DNA of 18,580 nt from Erysipelotrichaceae bacterium (GCA_017561615.1 JAFZBT010000191.1:1-18580), one strand, 5' to 3'. Counted from the stretch's first letter, positions 7,822-16,822 are shown. Numbers and translations are program-made. The notes: a model not told the origin generated them from the sequence alone.

Positions 7822-9669
7822 ATGGATCCTATCAACACTAATGACATTGGAAACCTGCTGATGAATTCCGAAGGCACCTGCCCATGCTGCGGCAGCCGGC
7901 TGACCGTCATTGCCGGCCTGCTTTCCGCCAAGCAAGCCGGGATCGAAGACATCAGCGTCTGCCGCTGTCCGCAGTGCGGACACGTCTTCCGCTACGAACT
8001 GAAGGCCGGCGGTCTGGAATTCACAGAAGACGTGACCGACACCTTTGTCCCCGGCAAGCCGGAAGCTGCTGAAGAAGCAGCGGAATCAGCCGCTGAAGAG
8101 ACGGTTAAGGCAGAAAGCAAGCCCCGGAAAAAGGCAAGAAAGACAAAAGACTGCCCCAAGTGCGGCGCCCGCGTTCCCATCAAGGACAGCGTCTGTCCCA
8201 AGTGCGGCGAAGCATTCCCGGAAGAAGAAACCGCTGTAGAAGCCGCCGAAGAAAAGACGGTAATTGATCTGCCGGCGGAAACGCCAGCTCCGGTTGAAGA
8301 AGCCGTCGCGGAAACCGAACCGCTGAAGGCTGCGGCCATCATTCCGGAAACCGATGATCTCATCACCGAGATCGTTGCCGAAGCCGTCTTCAGAAAAGAC
8401 GAGGAAGAGGAAATGAAGACCTGCCCCAAGTGCGGCAAGTCCATACCCGCCCGTGCCCAGTACTGCCCCTATTGCCGCAAGCATCTGGTCGAAAGCAAGG
8501 CCGCAGCCGGATTCAGGAAATACCGTCTGGTCGCCGCCGTGGCCCTGGCCGTCATTGCGCTGATCGTCGCTGCCGTCATCTATCTGCCCACCGCCGCCAA
8601 GAGCAAGAGCTACAATCAGGCCCTGAAGCTGGTCAAGTCGGGAGAATACCAGCAGGCCGTCGATGCCTTCAATGAACTGGGCGATTATCAGAAGGCCAGG
8701 CAGTACGCCAGTTACTGCCAGGCTGTCCTGAACTTCAATGCCGGCAACCTCGAAGGCGCTGAACCGCTGTTCAGGGCCAGCGGATCAGTAGAAAACGCCA
8801 ACAACTATCTGTCATATCTATCCGGCATTGAGAAGCTGAAGGCCAACAGCGTCAAGGCAGCCGATTACACTTCCGCCGCCGATGACTTCAAGAAGGCCGG
8901 GGACATCGCCGACGCCCTCAGCATGGAGACCTTTGCCCGGGCCATTGCCTCCTTCATCAACGACAGCTTTGAAAATGCCGTGGCCTCGCTCAGGAGCGTC
9001 ATCGATGACGGCAAGGTCGCTTCTTCCTACCTCAAGCAGGCCAAGGAGATCGTCAGTTACGTCGATGCCGTCACCAGACTGGAGAACCATGACGAAAAGG
9101 CGCTTGCCGATCTCAGCAGCGTCCTCACCAATGCCAGTCCGCTGGTGACCCGCAAGGCCGGTGACTACGCCACCTACATCGAAGCCATGAACGCCTATAA
9201 CGACAAGAAGTTCTACACTGCCTGGTGTGCCTTCAATTCCATCGACATCCTCGATGCCGAGCAGATGGCCGCTTCCTGCATTCAGTCGCGTCCGGGCTCC
9301 GGCATCGTCTACCGCTCAGGAAGCTCCAAGTCTGTAAGCCTGACGATCTACGACACCTCGGACGGCGAAGACCTGTTCATCAAGATCTACAATTCCTCCG
9401 ACACCCTGGTGGAAACCCTCTACATCCGTGACGGCGGCAAGGCGACAGCCTACCTGCCGACCGGCAGCTTCCGCATCGCCCTGGCATCCGGCAACGGTTC
9501 CCAGTGGTACGGCCCCAAGGAGACTTTCGGACCGGCAGGCAGATATCAGAGGCTGCTTCTGACCGGAAGTGCTGAATACTACAGTTTCAATTCCGGCAAG
9601 TACACGCTGAAGTTCAACGTTTCCAACGGAAACGTCAACACCAAGTCAAGCGACTATGGAGACGTATAG
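7822..9669 (+). CDS. Triple zinc-ribbon, single-span protein with TPR-like and beta domains
   Basis: A 615-residue membrane protein of unknown role. In order: zinc ribbon 1 (Cys20/Cys23 and Cys49/Cys52, a long-spaced form); an Ala/Glu/Lys-rich linker; zinc ribbon 2 near 109-130 (CPKCG ... CPKCG); a second acidic linker; zinc ribbon 3 near 198-220 (CPKCG ... CPYC). A membrane segment follows at about 235-258 (VAAVALAVIALIVAAVIYL), then helical TPR-like repeats (about 262-470; 'YNQALKLVKSGEYQQAVDAF', 'FNAGNLEGAEPLF'), then a beta-rich domain (about 490-605). Basic residues before the span suggest ribbons inside, repeats outside. A further in-frame start exists at 7777, but GAGGTG (7810-7815) 6 nt before ATG 7822 decides. 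The similarly built next gene starts 3 nt after its stop. Such 'zinc-ribbon domain-containing' proteins are common in Bacillota, but no function is known. Confidence 0.85.
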   Translation: MDPINTNDIGNLLMNSEGTCPCCGSRLTVIAGLLSAKQAGIEDISVCRCPQCGHVFRYELKAGGLEFTEDVTDTFVPGKPEAAEEAAESAAEETVKAESKPRKKARKTKDCPKCGARVPIKDSVCPKCGEAFPEEETAVEAAEEKTVIDLPAETPAPVEEAVAETEPLKAAAIIPETDDLITEIVAEAVFRKDEEEEMKTCPKCGKSIPARAQYCPYCRKHLVESKAAAGFRKYRLVAAVALAVIALIVAAVIYLPTAAKSKSYNQALKLVKSGEYQQAVDAFNELGDYQKARQYASYCQAVLNFNAGNLEGAEPLFRASGSVENANNYLSYLSGIEKLKANSVKAADYTSAADDFKKAGDIADALSMETFARAIASFINDSFENAVASLRSVIDDGKVASSYLKQAKEIVSYVDAVTRLENHDEKALADLSSVLTNASPLVTRKAGDYATYIEAMNAYNDKKFYTAWCAFNSIDILDAEQMAASCIQSRPGSGIVYRSGSSKSVSLTIYDTSDGEDLFIKIYNSSDTLVETLYIRDGGKATAYLPTGSFRIALASGNGSQWYGPKETFGPAGRYQRLLLTGSAEYYSFNSGKYTLKFNVSNGNVNTKSSDYGDV

Positions 9670-9672
9670 AGT

Positions 9673-11199
9673 ATGAAATGCAGATATTGCGGAGCGGAAA
9701 ACCGCGAAGATTACACCTACTGTCTGATGTGCGGAAAACCCCTTCGGGAAAAGGAAAAGGGGTCCGGTATCAGATTAAATAAGAAGTTCGTCATTGCCGC
9801 GGCAGCCATTCTGGTCCTCGCCCTGCTGGCGCTGCTGCTGTGGCCCAGAGGAAACAGGGGCTCGTCCTTTGCCCAATACGGTGAGCGGCCGCTGCTGTTC
9901 AGTCAGGACGGCAAGGTCTATGTGCTCTCAACCGACCGCAAGCCCTCTCAGGGTCTGGAGGTCACTGCCAGCTCATCGGCCTACAGCTTTGACAAGAGCA
10001 CTCTGGCCTTCCTGGGCAAAGACAGCGACGGCAACCGCAAGCTCTACGTCTATAATGACAAGGGCCTGAATGAAGTCGCCGAAAAGGTTGACACCTTCTT
10101 CCTTTCCAAGGACGGCAACTACGTCGTCTATCAGCATGATGATGAAAACGGCTGGTATTATCATGATGTCCGCAAGGGAAAGGCCGTTGAGTTCATCAGC
10201 AGTTCCGAATCAACCTTCCGGACCATGCAGATGTCCGCCGCCGGCAGTACGCTGGCCTGGGTCAGCTATGACTCCGAGGACACCATCAGGATCCACCGAA
10301 ACGGCAAGACAAACAGTTATGAAACCGGCAAGGTCGGCTCCTTATTGGCCGTGGCACCGGATGATTCCGTCTACTTCCTCAGCCAGGAAGGCGCCTTCTG
10401 CCGGCTGAACAAGGGAACGGTTACCGTGATCTGCGAAGCACCGGAAGACATCTTCATCAACGATGACTACAGCGAATATGCCGTCTTCGCCTCCGGAGAG
10501 TTCTTCCTCTACCGCAACGGCAAGGTACTGACCAGCGATGATGAGCAGATCAGAAAGATCAGGACGCTCATCTATCCGGATACCATGCCGAGCTCTTCCG
10601 GCAGATCTTACGTCAACCACAAATACGTCTACTACTACAAGTACGGCATCAGCAGCTTCACCTCCAGCTACTACCTGACCACCGACAGTGCCGTCATCTA
10701 CATCGACGACAAACTCAACGTCAAAGAGGTGGCCGGCCAGGCAGAGGAATGCCTGATCTCCGATGACGGCAGAAAGCTGATCTACAGCGACGCCTTCGGC
10801 AACATCTTCATCTACGGAGGCAAGGATGCCCAGCAGCTGGAGACCGGCGATCAGCCCTGCAGGACGCTCTACGACTATGACCGCGTCAACGGCGGCGTCT
10901 ACTACCGTTCGCAGAACAGCCAGCTCGTCTATGCCGACAGCAAGAATTTCACCGTAGTCACCAACAAGGGTTCCAACCTCAACATGTGCTGTGATGACGG
11001 CTACTTCTACTTCAAGAACGGCTATACCCTCTACTGCACGAAGAAGGGCAGCGAACCGGCTGAAGTTGACGGCGTATATACTACCAGCAAGGGATCCAAC
11101 GAGAACTATACCCGCAAATACATTCTCTACTATGGCGCCGACAAGAATTACTACCGCGCCGCCAACGGCACCAGGACCCCGCTGAAGAGCGAGCCGTAG
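9673..11199 (+). CDS. Zinc-ribbon, single-span protein with probable extracellular beta-propeller
   Basis: A 508-residue protein. A compact zinc ribbon (Cys3, Cys6, Cys17, Cys20) is followed by a basic stretch and a membrane span at about 39-57. The outside part of about 450 residues is made of repeated beta units with the look of a propeller or WD40-like sensor: 'LLFSQDGKVYVLST', 'FLSKDGNYVVYQHD', 'VAPDDSVYFLSQ', 'LISDDGRKLIYSD', and YADS or DGY blades, spaced about 40-50 residues. No enzyme motif is seen. It begins 3 nt after the preceding gene (GGAG 11-12 nt upstream), so the pair is one operon. The shared layout of inside ribbon, one span and outside domain suggests they work as a complex or in one envelope process. 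That is inference. Confidence 0.83.
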   Translation: MKCRYCGAENREDYTYCLMCGKPLREKEKGSGIRLNKKFVIAAAAILVLALLALLLWPRGNRGSSFAQYGERPLLFSQDGKVYVLSTDRKPSQGLEVTASSSAYSFDKSTLAFLGKDSDGNRKLYVYNDKGLNEVAEKVDTFFLSKDGNYVVYQHDDENGWYYHDVRKGKAVEFISSSESTFRTMQMSAAGSTLAWVSYDSEDTIRIHRNGKTNSYETGKVGSLLAVAPDDSVYFLSQEGAFCRLNKGTVTVICEAPEDIFINDDYSEYAVFASGEFFLYRNGKVLTSDDEQIRKIRTLIYPDTMPSSSGRSYVNHKYVYYYKYGISSFTSSYYLTTDSAVIYIDDKLNVKEVAGQAEECLISDDGRKLIYSDAFGNIFIYGGKDAQQLETGDQPCRTLYDYDRVNGGVYYRSQNSQLVYADSKNFTVVTNKGSNLNMCCDDGYFYFKNGYTLYCTKKGSEPAEVDGVYTTSKGSNENYTRKYILYYGADKNYYRAANGTRTPLKSEP

Positions 11200-11221
11200 A
11201 CCGGCTGAACATTACCGGAAG

Positions 11222-11247
11222 AAAAGTCCGTGATATCACGGACTTTT
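11222..11247. terminator. Perfect-palindrome bidirectional terminator
   Basis: A 26-base perfect inverted repeat centred on the GATATC at 11232-11237, with AAAAGTCCG at one end and CGGACTTTT at the other. A run of T follows (ATCATTTTTT) on the plus strand and the A/T flank serves the minus strand. It ends the zinc-ribbon operon and stops one base short of the stop codon of the convergent small gene. Confidence 0.9.
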
Positions 11248-11248
11248 A

Positions 11249-11596
11249 TCATTTTTTCCTGTCTTCGCAGCGTCCGGCCGCTTCGGCGGCCTTCTCCTCC
11301 ATCTTCTTGCGGATCTGGTACTCATCGGATTTCCAGTAGGTCTGGATCATTCTGATCTTGGCCCAGACCGTCTCGACCAGCTGCTGGTAGTGGGCGGCCG
11401 CGAAGCGCTGACAGCCGACGGCCTCAAAGGAAAGCTGATTGGTCTCAACCAGGTAGTTAAAGCTGACATAGCCGATCTCAAGCTCGTTTTCCTCCAGCTC
11501 ACGGAGATAATCCGGATCCGTGCTGCTGACGATGTAGGTGCCGTAGATCCTGACACCTTCCTCAAATCTTACCGACTGTTCAATGAATTGATCCAT
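11249..11596 (-). CDS. Small conserved-looking protein of unknown function
   Basis: A 115-residue soluble protein that I do not recognise. It starts with MDQFIEQSVRFEEG, has a predicted strand-rich first half (VRIYGTYIVS, IGYVSFNYLVE, LSFEAVGCQRF) and two long helices in the second half (YQQLVETVWAKIRMIQTYW; IRKKMEEKAAEAAG) with a charged tail. No metal-binding or catalytic motif is apparent. It is accepted as a gene because AAGGAG lies 7 nt before ATG 11596, the reading frame has the codon use of its neighbours, and it shares a terminator with the convergent operon. A TAGAAT -10 box lies at 11622-11617. Confidence 0.7.
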   Translation of the reverse strand: MDQFIEQSVRFEEGVRIYGTYIVSSTDPDYLRELEENELEIGYVSFNYLVETNQLSFEAVGCQRFAAAHYQQLVETVWAKIRMIQTYWKSDEYQIRKKMEEKAAEAAGRCEDRKK

Positions 11597-11616
11597 AGGC
11601 CGCTCCTTATGCGATA

Positions 11617-11622
11617 ATTCTA
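11617..11622 (-). promoter_or_regulatory. Candidate -10 box of the small orphan gene
   Basis: TAGAAT read on the minus strand (11622-11617), 21 nt before the start codon; the -35 region (TTTAAC, spacer 17) is poor. Confidence 0.35.
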
Positions 11623-11667
11623 GCGCAAAAAACCGGCATGTTAAACAAAAATCGCCCTCGCTGTACC

Positions 11668-11696
11668 TTTATCCAAACGGCCAAAAACGCTATAAT
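11668..11696 (+). promoter_or_regulatory. Promoter of the ABC exporter operon
   Basis: A perfect TATAAT (11691-11696) with a weak TTTATC -35 (11668-11673) 17 nt upstream. Predicted start near 11703, giving a leader of about 19 nt with AAGGTGA as ribosome binding site. Confidence 0.55.
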
Positions 11697-11721
11697 ACAG
11701 TCAGTTAATGAAGGTGACATA

Positions 11722-12426
11722 ATGAACAGTTTCATTGAATTCAAGGATGTCAGAAAGATATACACCATGGGTGAGGTGGAGATCAAGGCACTGGACGGTG
11801 TTTCCTTTTCCATTGATCAGGGCGAGTTCGTGATCATCGCCGGCGCATCCGGCGCCGGCAAGAGCACCATTCTCAACCTTCTGGGCGGCATGGATACCGT
11901 TACCAGCGGCCAGATCTTCGTCGATGAGGACGAGATCTCGGCCTTCAGCACCCGGGAGATGACCATGTACCGCCGCTATGACGTCGGCTTCGTCTTCCAG
12001 TTCTACAACCTGATTCAGAATCTGACCCTGAGGGAAAACGTCGAGCTGGCCACCCAGATCTGCAAGCATCCGCTGGACGTCGACGAGACCATCGAAGCCG
12101 TCGGCCTGAAAGAGCGCTCCGGCAACTTCCCCTCCCAGCTTTCCGGCGGCGAACAGCAGCGGGTCGCCATCGCCAGAGCTCTGGCCAAGAACCCCAAGCT
12201 GCTGCTGTGCGATGAACCTACCGGCGCTCTGGACTATGTGACCGGCAAGCAGGTTCTCAAGCTTCTGCAGCAGACCTGCAAGAGAAGCCGCAAGACCGTC
12301 ATCGTCATTACCCACAACCTGGCCATTTGCCCGATGGGAGACAAGGTCATCCGGGTCAAGAGCGGCTGGATCGACAACATTGAAATCAACGAGCATCCGA
12401 TGGATGTAGAGGAGATCGAATACTAG
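11722..12426 (+). CDS. ABC transporter ATP-binding protein, MacB/LolD type
   Basis: The 234-residue ATPase that powers the FtsX-type permease encoded next. Motifs are complete: Walker [10 protein letters not shown] (41-49), Q-loop Gln93 (FVFQFYN), signature LSGGEQQR (140-147), Walker B LLLCDE with catalytic Glu165, D-loop GALD and switch His198. This sequence style is that of the MacB/LolD/FtsE branch, which does mechanical work at the membrane rather than classical pore transport. The frame is open upstream to 11638, but ATG 11722, with AAGGTGA (11711-11717) 4 nt before it, matches the usual start of the family ([11 protein letters not shown]). Its stop TAG shares one base with the GTG start of the permease, so the two are translationally coupled. 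Confidence 0.96.
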   Translation: MNSFIEFKDVRKIYTMGEVEIKALDGVSFSIDQGEFVIIAGASGAGKSTILNLLGGMDTVTSGQIFVDEDEISAFSTREMTMYRRYDVGFVFQFYNLIQNLTLRENVELATQICKHPLDVDETIEAVGLKERSGNFPSQLSGGEQQRVAIARALAKNPKLLLCDEPTGALDYVTGKQVLKLLQQTCKRSRKTVIVITHNLAICPMGDKVIRVKSGWIDNIEINEHPMDVEEIEY

Positions 12427-15400
12427 TGCCCAAGGTGTTTATCAAGAACATCCTGGCCGAGATCCGCAGTAATTTCGGCCGTTTCCTGTCCATCATGGCG
12501 ATCGTCGCCCTCGGCGTCGCTTTTTTTGCCGGGATCAAGGCCTCGGCTCCGGACATGAAGCACAGCGCCGATACCTATTTTGATCAGTACCGCCTGCAGG
12601 ATGTGCAGGTGTTTTCCACCCTCGGCCTCTATGATGACGACGTCGAGGAGATCAGAAGCCTCAGCGGCGTCGAAGACGCCCAGGCCATCTTCACCATGGC
12701 CGCTCTCACCAGCCTGAAGACCACCCAGCTGGTCGTCAAGGTGTTTTCCTATGACCAGAACACCGGCATCAACCTGGTGCGGCTGATCGACGGCCGGCTG
12801 CCGGAAAACGACCACGAGTGCCTGATCGAGGCAGCCAGCGCCACCTCGACCATGTTCGGCCATTTCTCCATCGGCGATGTCATAAGTCTCTACCGTGATG
12901 ACGATCAGGTCAGTGAGAACCTGGCCTCCAGTGAATTTGAGATCGTCGGCACCTGTTATCTGCCGACTTACCTTTCCTATCAGAAGGGATCGTCCAACAT
13001 CGGCTCAGGCACCGTCGATACCTTCATCGTCATCAATCAGTCAGCCGTCACCGCCGACTATTACACCGAGATCGACGTCACCATCGAAGGCGCCCGGGAA
13101 GCGGACTGCTACGATGACGAGTATTTTCGGATCGTCGATCCGGTCAGAGAAAGGATCGACCTGCTGGAAAGCCACAGCATCAAGGACAAGGTCGCCCAGT
13201 ATCAGCGGGACATCGATGACGCCAAGAAGGAATACCTCTCCAAGATCGAGCAGGGGCAGAAGGACCTCGAGGACGCTGCCGAAAAGATCAAGGCCGGCCG
13301 CAAGGAACTTGAGGAAAACGACGCCAAGCTGAAGGACGCCGAAAGACAGATCGCCGAGGGCGAGAAGGAAATCGCGGAAAACGAAAAGAAACTGGCTGAC
13401 GCCAAGAAACAGATAGATGAAGGCTGGCAGCAGTACTATGATGCCATCAACGCCTCCGATGAGCTGGTATCCATGCTGGAGGAGATCTCCGAACTGGAAG
13501 GCGAACAGGCCTCCCTGCCGATGCTGCAGACGATGCAGGCTTCCCTGAGTCAGAATCTGGCCAGCGCCGAAGCGGTCAGAGACAGCGTAAAGGCCAACGT
13601 CGAGCAGACCCAAAGCCAGATAAGGGAAACCCAGAACAGCATTGAAAGCCTGCAGAACCGGATCGATCAGATCGATCAGCAGCTTGCCGACCCCTCCCTT
13701 TCCAATGAGCAGATCCTGGCCCTGCAGCTGCAGAGGGCGGAACTCTCCGGCCAGCTGACCGGCCAGCAGCAGCTGCTCAGCTCTCTCAACCAGCAGCTGG
13801 CTTCCCAGCAACAGTCGCTGCAGAGCGCTGAGGAAAACTGCCGGCAGCTGCGTCAGCAGCTTGACGAGGTCAACCAGCGCATCGACAAGATCGAAGCCGA
13901 CCGCCAGCGGCTGGAGGAACTGCGCGCCAAGCGCGACGCCTACATCGCCGCTGTTCCCGAACTGATCTCCGCCTACGACCAGCTGACCGAAGCTCAGGCG
14001 CAGTATGAAGACGGCATGACCCAGCTGCAGGCTGCCAAGATCACCCTGGAGAAAAACAGGCAGGAAGTTCAGGCGGCCCGCAAGCAGTTCAATGCCGGCA
14101 AGGCGGAACTCGACAAGGCGGAAAAGCAGTATAAGGACGGTCTGGCGGAATTCGAAAGCCAGAAACAGGAAGGCCTGCAGAAGATCGAGGACGCCCAGAA
14201 TGAACTGGACTCCCTGCAGGCTCAGTGGTATGTGCTGGACCGCAATTCCCACTATTCCTACCGCGATTACGAAGCCTGCGCCGACCGCATGGACGGCATC
14301 GCTTCCGTCTTCCCGGTCTTCTTCTTCCTGGTCGCCGCCCTGATCTGCACCACGACGATGACCCGGATGGTCGACGAACAGCGGACCGAGATCGGCACGC
14401 TGAAGGCCCTGGGCTACAGCCGCCTGCAGATCGCCGGCAAATACATCATCTACGCTCTCATTGCCTCGCTGGCCGGCTCCGTGGTCGGCTGTCTGATCGG
14501 CATGATCATTTTCCCGGCTGTCATCTTCAAGGCCTGGAACACCCTCTACAATCTCAAGACGATCTACTTCCTGTTCCCCCTGAAGCTGATCCTTCTGGCC
14601 TCCCTGTCGATGATCGTCTCCACGCTGATAGTCACCGTGGCCACCATCTACCAGCAGCTCAACGATTCGCCGTCGCAGCTGATGCGTCCCAAAAGCGGCA
14701 AGGCCGGCAAGAAGGTCCTTCTGGAAAGGATCCCCTTCATCTGGAAGCGGCTGTCCTTCCTGCACAAGGTCACCGTACGCAACCTGCTGCGCTACAAGAA
14801 GCGCTTCTTCATGACCGTCATCGGCATCGCCGGCTGTTCGGCCCTGATCGTTGCTGCCTTCGGCATCAATGACAGCATCTCCGACATCGCCCGCGCCCAG
14901 TATGAGGACATCTACCACTACGATGCCTCCATTACCCTGAAAAAGGGCAATGAGGAACTGATGGAGCAGATCCGCTCCCTGGACGGCGTTGAGGGGATCT
15001 ACCGCGAGCAGCAGATCTCCGCTACCGTCACCATCGGCAACAAGGACGCTGCCGTAACCGTTCACATCGTGGACGATCCCGAAAGCTTCGAAGAGTTCAC
15101 CTCGCTGTACGTACAGAAGAGCCACGAAGCTCTGCATCTGGATGACGAGGGCGTGCTCATTTCCCAGAAGCTGGCTAACCAGCTGGATCTGGAAGTCGGC
15201 AGCGAGCTGACCTTTATGGACAGCGACGAGAAGGAAATTACCGTCACGGTATCCGGCATCTTTGAAAACTACGTCTACCACCACATGTACGTTACCCAGA
15301 AGCAGTTTGACAGCTGGGTCTCCTTGGCCAAGATCACCGAGGTCTACCAGATCCGCAACCAAAGCCGGGACAGCGCCTTCGAGACCTCCCTGGGCAATCA

Positions 15401-15881
15401 AATCATGGCTCTAGACAACGTCACCGGCATCACCTTCTACTCCTCACTGCAGTCCAACTTCGCTGACATGATCTCCAGCATCTCCATCATCGTGGTCGTG
15501 CTGGTCATCTCCGCCGCTGCTCTGGCGGCCATCGTGCTCTACAACCTCTCCAACGTCAACATCTCCGAGCGGGTCCGCGAGATCGCCACCATCAAGGTCC
15601 TGGGCTTTACGGACCGGGAGGTTGACCGCTACGTCAACCGCGAGAGCTTCATCATGACCGTCATCGGTGCCGGCGCCGGTCTGGCCGTGGGCATCTATCT
15701 CCACGATCTGATCATGAACCTGGCGGAAATGGATGAAGTGATGTTCGGAAGGACCATCAACACCGCTTCCTTCCTGATCAGCTTCTTCATGACCCTGGCC
15801 TTCTCAATGATCATCAACGCCATCATGCACTTCCATCTGAAGAACATTCAGATGGTCGAGTCGCTCAAGGCCGTTGAATAG
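12426..15881 (+). CDS. FtsX-type ABC permease with long extracellular coiled coil
   Basis: A 1151-residue membrane protein. One span near the N-terminus (about 17-38) is followed by an extracellular region with a mixed domain (40-250) and a very long coiled coil (about 255-600, Glu/Lys/Gln-rich heptads). FtsX block 1 has three spans (about 627-650, 672-702, 717-744). A fifth span (794-817), a second outside domain (about 820-1010) and FtsX block 2 (about 1015-1040, 1074-1097, 1114-1140) follow. The duplicated FtsX plan is that of large Bacillota MacB-like permeases. With the ATPase it probably pulls or releases a substrate (lipid, peptide or lipoprotein) at the cell surface; the substrate is unknown. 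It starts at GTG 12426, overlapping the ATPase stop by one base, with AGAGGAG about 11 nt upstream. No regulator genes sit nearby. Confidence 0.93.
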   Translation: MPKVFIKNILAEIRSNFGRFLSIMAIVALGVAFFAGIKASAPDMKHSADTYFDQYRLQDVQVFSTLGLYDDDVEEIRSLSGVEDAQAIFTMAALTSLKTTQLVVKVFSYDQNTGINLVRLIDGRLPENDHECLIEAASATSTMFGHFSIGDVISLYRDDDQVSENLASSEFEIVGTCYLPTYLSYQKGSSNIGSGTVDTFIVINQSAVTADYYTEIDVTIEGAREADCYDDEYFRIVDPVRERIDLLESHSIKDKVAQYQRDIDDAKKEYLSKIEQGQKDLEDAAEKIKAGRKELEENDAKLKDAERQIAEGEKEIAENEKKLADAKKQIDEGWQQYYDAINASDELVSMLEEISELEGEQASLPMLQTMQASLSQNLASAEAVRDSVKANVEQTQSQIRETQNSIESLQNRIDQIDQQLADPSLSNEQILALQLQRAELSGQLTGQQQLLSSLNQQLASQQQSLQSAEENCRQLRQQLDEVNQRIDKIEADRQRLEELRAKRDAYIAAVPELISAYDQLTEAQAQYEDGMTQLQAAKITLEKNRQEVQAARKQFNAGKAELDKAEKQYKDGLAEFESQKQEGLQKIEDAQNELDSLQAQWYVLDRNSHYSYRDYEACADRMDGIASVFPVFFFLVAALICTTTMTRMVDEQRTEIGTLKALGYSRLQIAGKYIIYALIASLAGSVVGCLIGMIIFPAVIFKAWNTLYNLKTIYFLFPLKLILLASLSMIVSTLIVTVATIYQQLNDSPSQLMRPKSGKAGKKVLLERIPFIWKRLSFLHKVTVRNLLRYKKRFFMTVIGIAGCSALIVAAFGINDSISDIARAQYEDIYHYDASITLKKGNEELMEQIRSLDGVEGIYREQQISATVTIGNKDAAVTVHIVDDPESFEEFTSLYVQKSHEALHLDDEGVLISQKLANQLDLEVGSELTFMDSDEKEITVTVSGIFENYVYHHMYVTQKQFDSWVSLAKITEVYQIRNQSRDSAFETSLGNQIMALDNVTGITFYSSLQSNFADMISSISIIVVVLVISAAALAAIVLYNLSNVNISERVREIATIKVLGFTDREVDRYVNRESFIMTVIGAGAGLAVGIYLHDLIMNLAEMDEVMFGRTINTASFLISFFMTLAFSMIINAIMHFHLKNIQMVESLKAVE

Positions 15882-15903
15882 GAAGACCGGTATGACTTAT
15901 AAT
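15874..15903 (+). promoter_or_regulatory. Promoter of the TIM-barrel gene
   Basis: TTGAAT (15874-15879) overlaps the last codons of the permease gene, with an 18-nt spacer and TATAAT (15898-15903). Start near 15910. The gene can thus be expressed apart from the ABC operon, although no terminator separates them. Confidence 0.65.
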
Positions 15904-15932
15904 GACTCCGTCAGAAAAACCGGGAGGATGGC

Positions 15933-16784
15933 ATGCGCAAGGTAATGAAACTGGCTCTTGAGAGCCGACAGATCAGAATAAAGCAGCTCTATGACCGCTT
16001 TGACGGTTATGAGATCCATCTATACGGCGACAGCCGGGATGATTTTGATCTGGCCGACCACCTGGACAAGCCGATCATCACCGTTCACTACCCGATCGAG
16101 CGCTGCGACATCTATGACGTCTGCAGCGAGTTTGGCAGCGAATACGCCCGGAAGGTATTTGACCTGTGCGTCCGGCATCAGGCCGGACTGGTGGTCCACG
16201 CGGAAACCGGTCTGCAGAGGCTGCAGAGCCATCCGGATCTGCAGGATTTCTGCCGCTGCCTCAGAGAACTCGGCGTCATCCTCCACGTGGAGAACTGTTA
16301 CCGCTTTGTCGGCGCCATCGAAAGCCTGGATGTCGCCTATTATCTGCGGGAACTAATCGGTCAGGACCGGGTCTACCCGCTTCTGGACACCTGCCATCTG
16401 ATGATGAGCGAGATGTCCTTCCGCTTTGAGGAAATGTCCTTCTTCAAGACCATCGAAGCCTATGCCTCGGAAAACTTCAAGATCCATCTCAACGACTGCA
16501 TCGGCTCCGGCGAATGGGAGACCGGCGGCACCCATGGCACCAACTTCTACGCCAACCAGTACCTGCTGAGAAACATCCTCTGGATGGTCCACGAACTGGA
16601 GAAGAAGGGTCTGAGCATCGACCTGATCCTGGAAGTCGATGAAGATGATTACGCCTATCCTACCAACGCCCATCAGCTGGCCGGCAACGTGGAGAGCTAC
16701 TGGCAGAAGATGGAAGAGGAAGACAGCCTGACCATCGCCGACCGTCCGACCCGCAAGAAGGCTGCCCGCCGTCAGGGCGAGTAG
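15933..16784 (+). CDS. Sugar-phosphate isomerase/epimerase-like TIM-barrel protein
   Basis: A 283-residue cytoplasmic protein of the xylose isomerase-like/AP endonuclease 2 fold. A metal site at strand ends is visible: Glu120 (ILHVEN), Asp152 and His155 (LLDTCH), His185 (KIHLND), His201 in the GTHG segment, and Glu234 (LILEVDE). His52 and His89 are further candidates. The layout suits a divalent-metal-dependent isomerase or epimerase; the substrate is unknown, and endonuclease IV is unlikely since its full nine-ligand set is not seen. The last about 20 residues are basic (RPTRKKAARRQ). ATG 15933 follows GGGAGG (15922-15927) by 5 nt. It has its own promoter next to the end of the permease gene. 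No terminator is seen behind it before the T-box leader. Confidence 0.8.
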   Translation: MRKVMKLALESRQIRIKQLYDRFDGYEIHLYGDSRDDFDLADHLDKPIITVHYPIERCDIYDVCSEFGSEYARKVFDLCVRHQAGLVVHAETGLQRLQSHPDLQDFCRCLRELGVILHVENCYRFVGAIESLDVAYYLRELIGQDRVYPLLDTCHLMMSEMSFRFEEMSFFKTIEAYASENFKIHLNDCIGSGEWETGGTHGTNFYANQYLLRNILWMVHELEKKGLSIDLILEVDEDDYAYPTNAHQLAGNVESYWQKMEEEDSLTIADRPTRKKAARRQGE

Positions 16785-16793
16785 GCTCGGGAC

Positions 16794-16822
16794 TTGACAG
16801 CGAAGCGAATTGCGAATAAAAT
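16794..16822 (+). promoter_or_regulatory. SigA promoter of the trp transport operon
   Basis: Consensus TTGACA (16794-16799), 17-nt spacer and TAAAAT (16817-16822). Predicted start at about 16829, directly before stem I of the T-box leader. Confidence 0.85.

Noticed and set aside
13041..15401. A 786-codon open frame on the minus strand opposite the permease gene
   Set aside because: It lies fully inside a well-supported permease gene, lacks a ribosome binding site at a fitting place, and its composition (Leu/Val/Asp/Gly/Gln-rich without motifs) is what the antisense of GC-ending codons gives.
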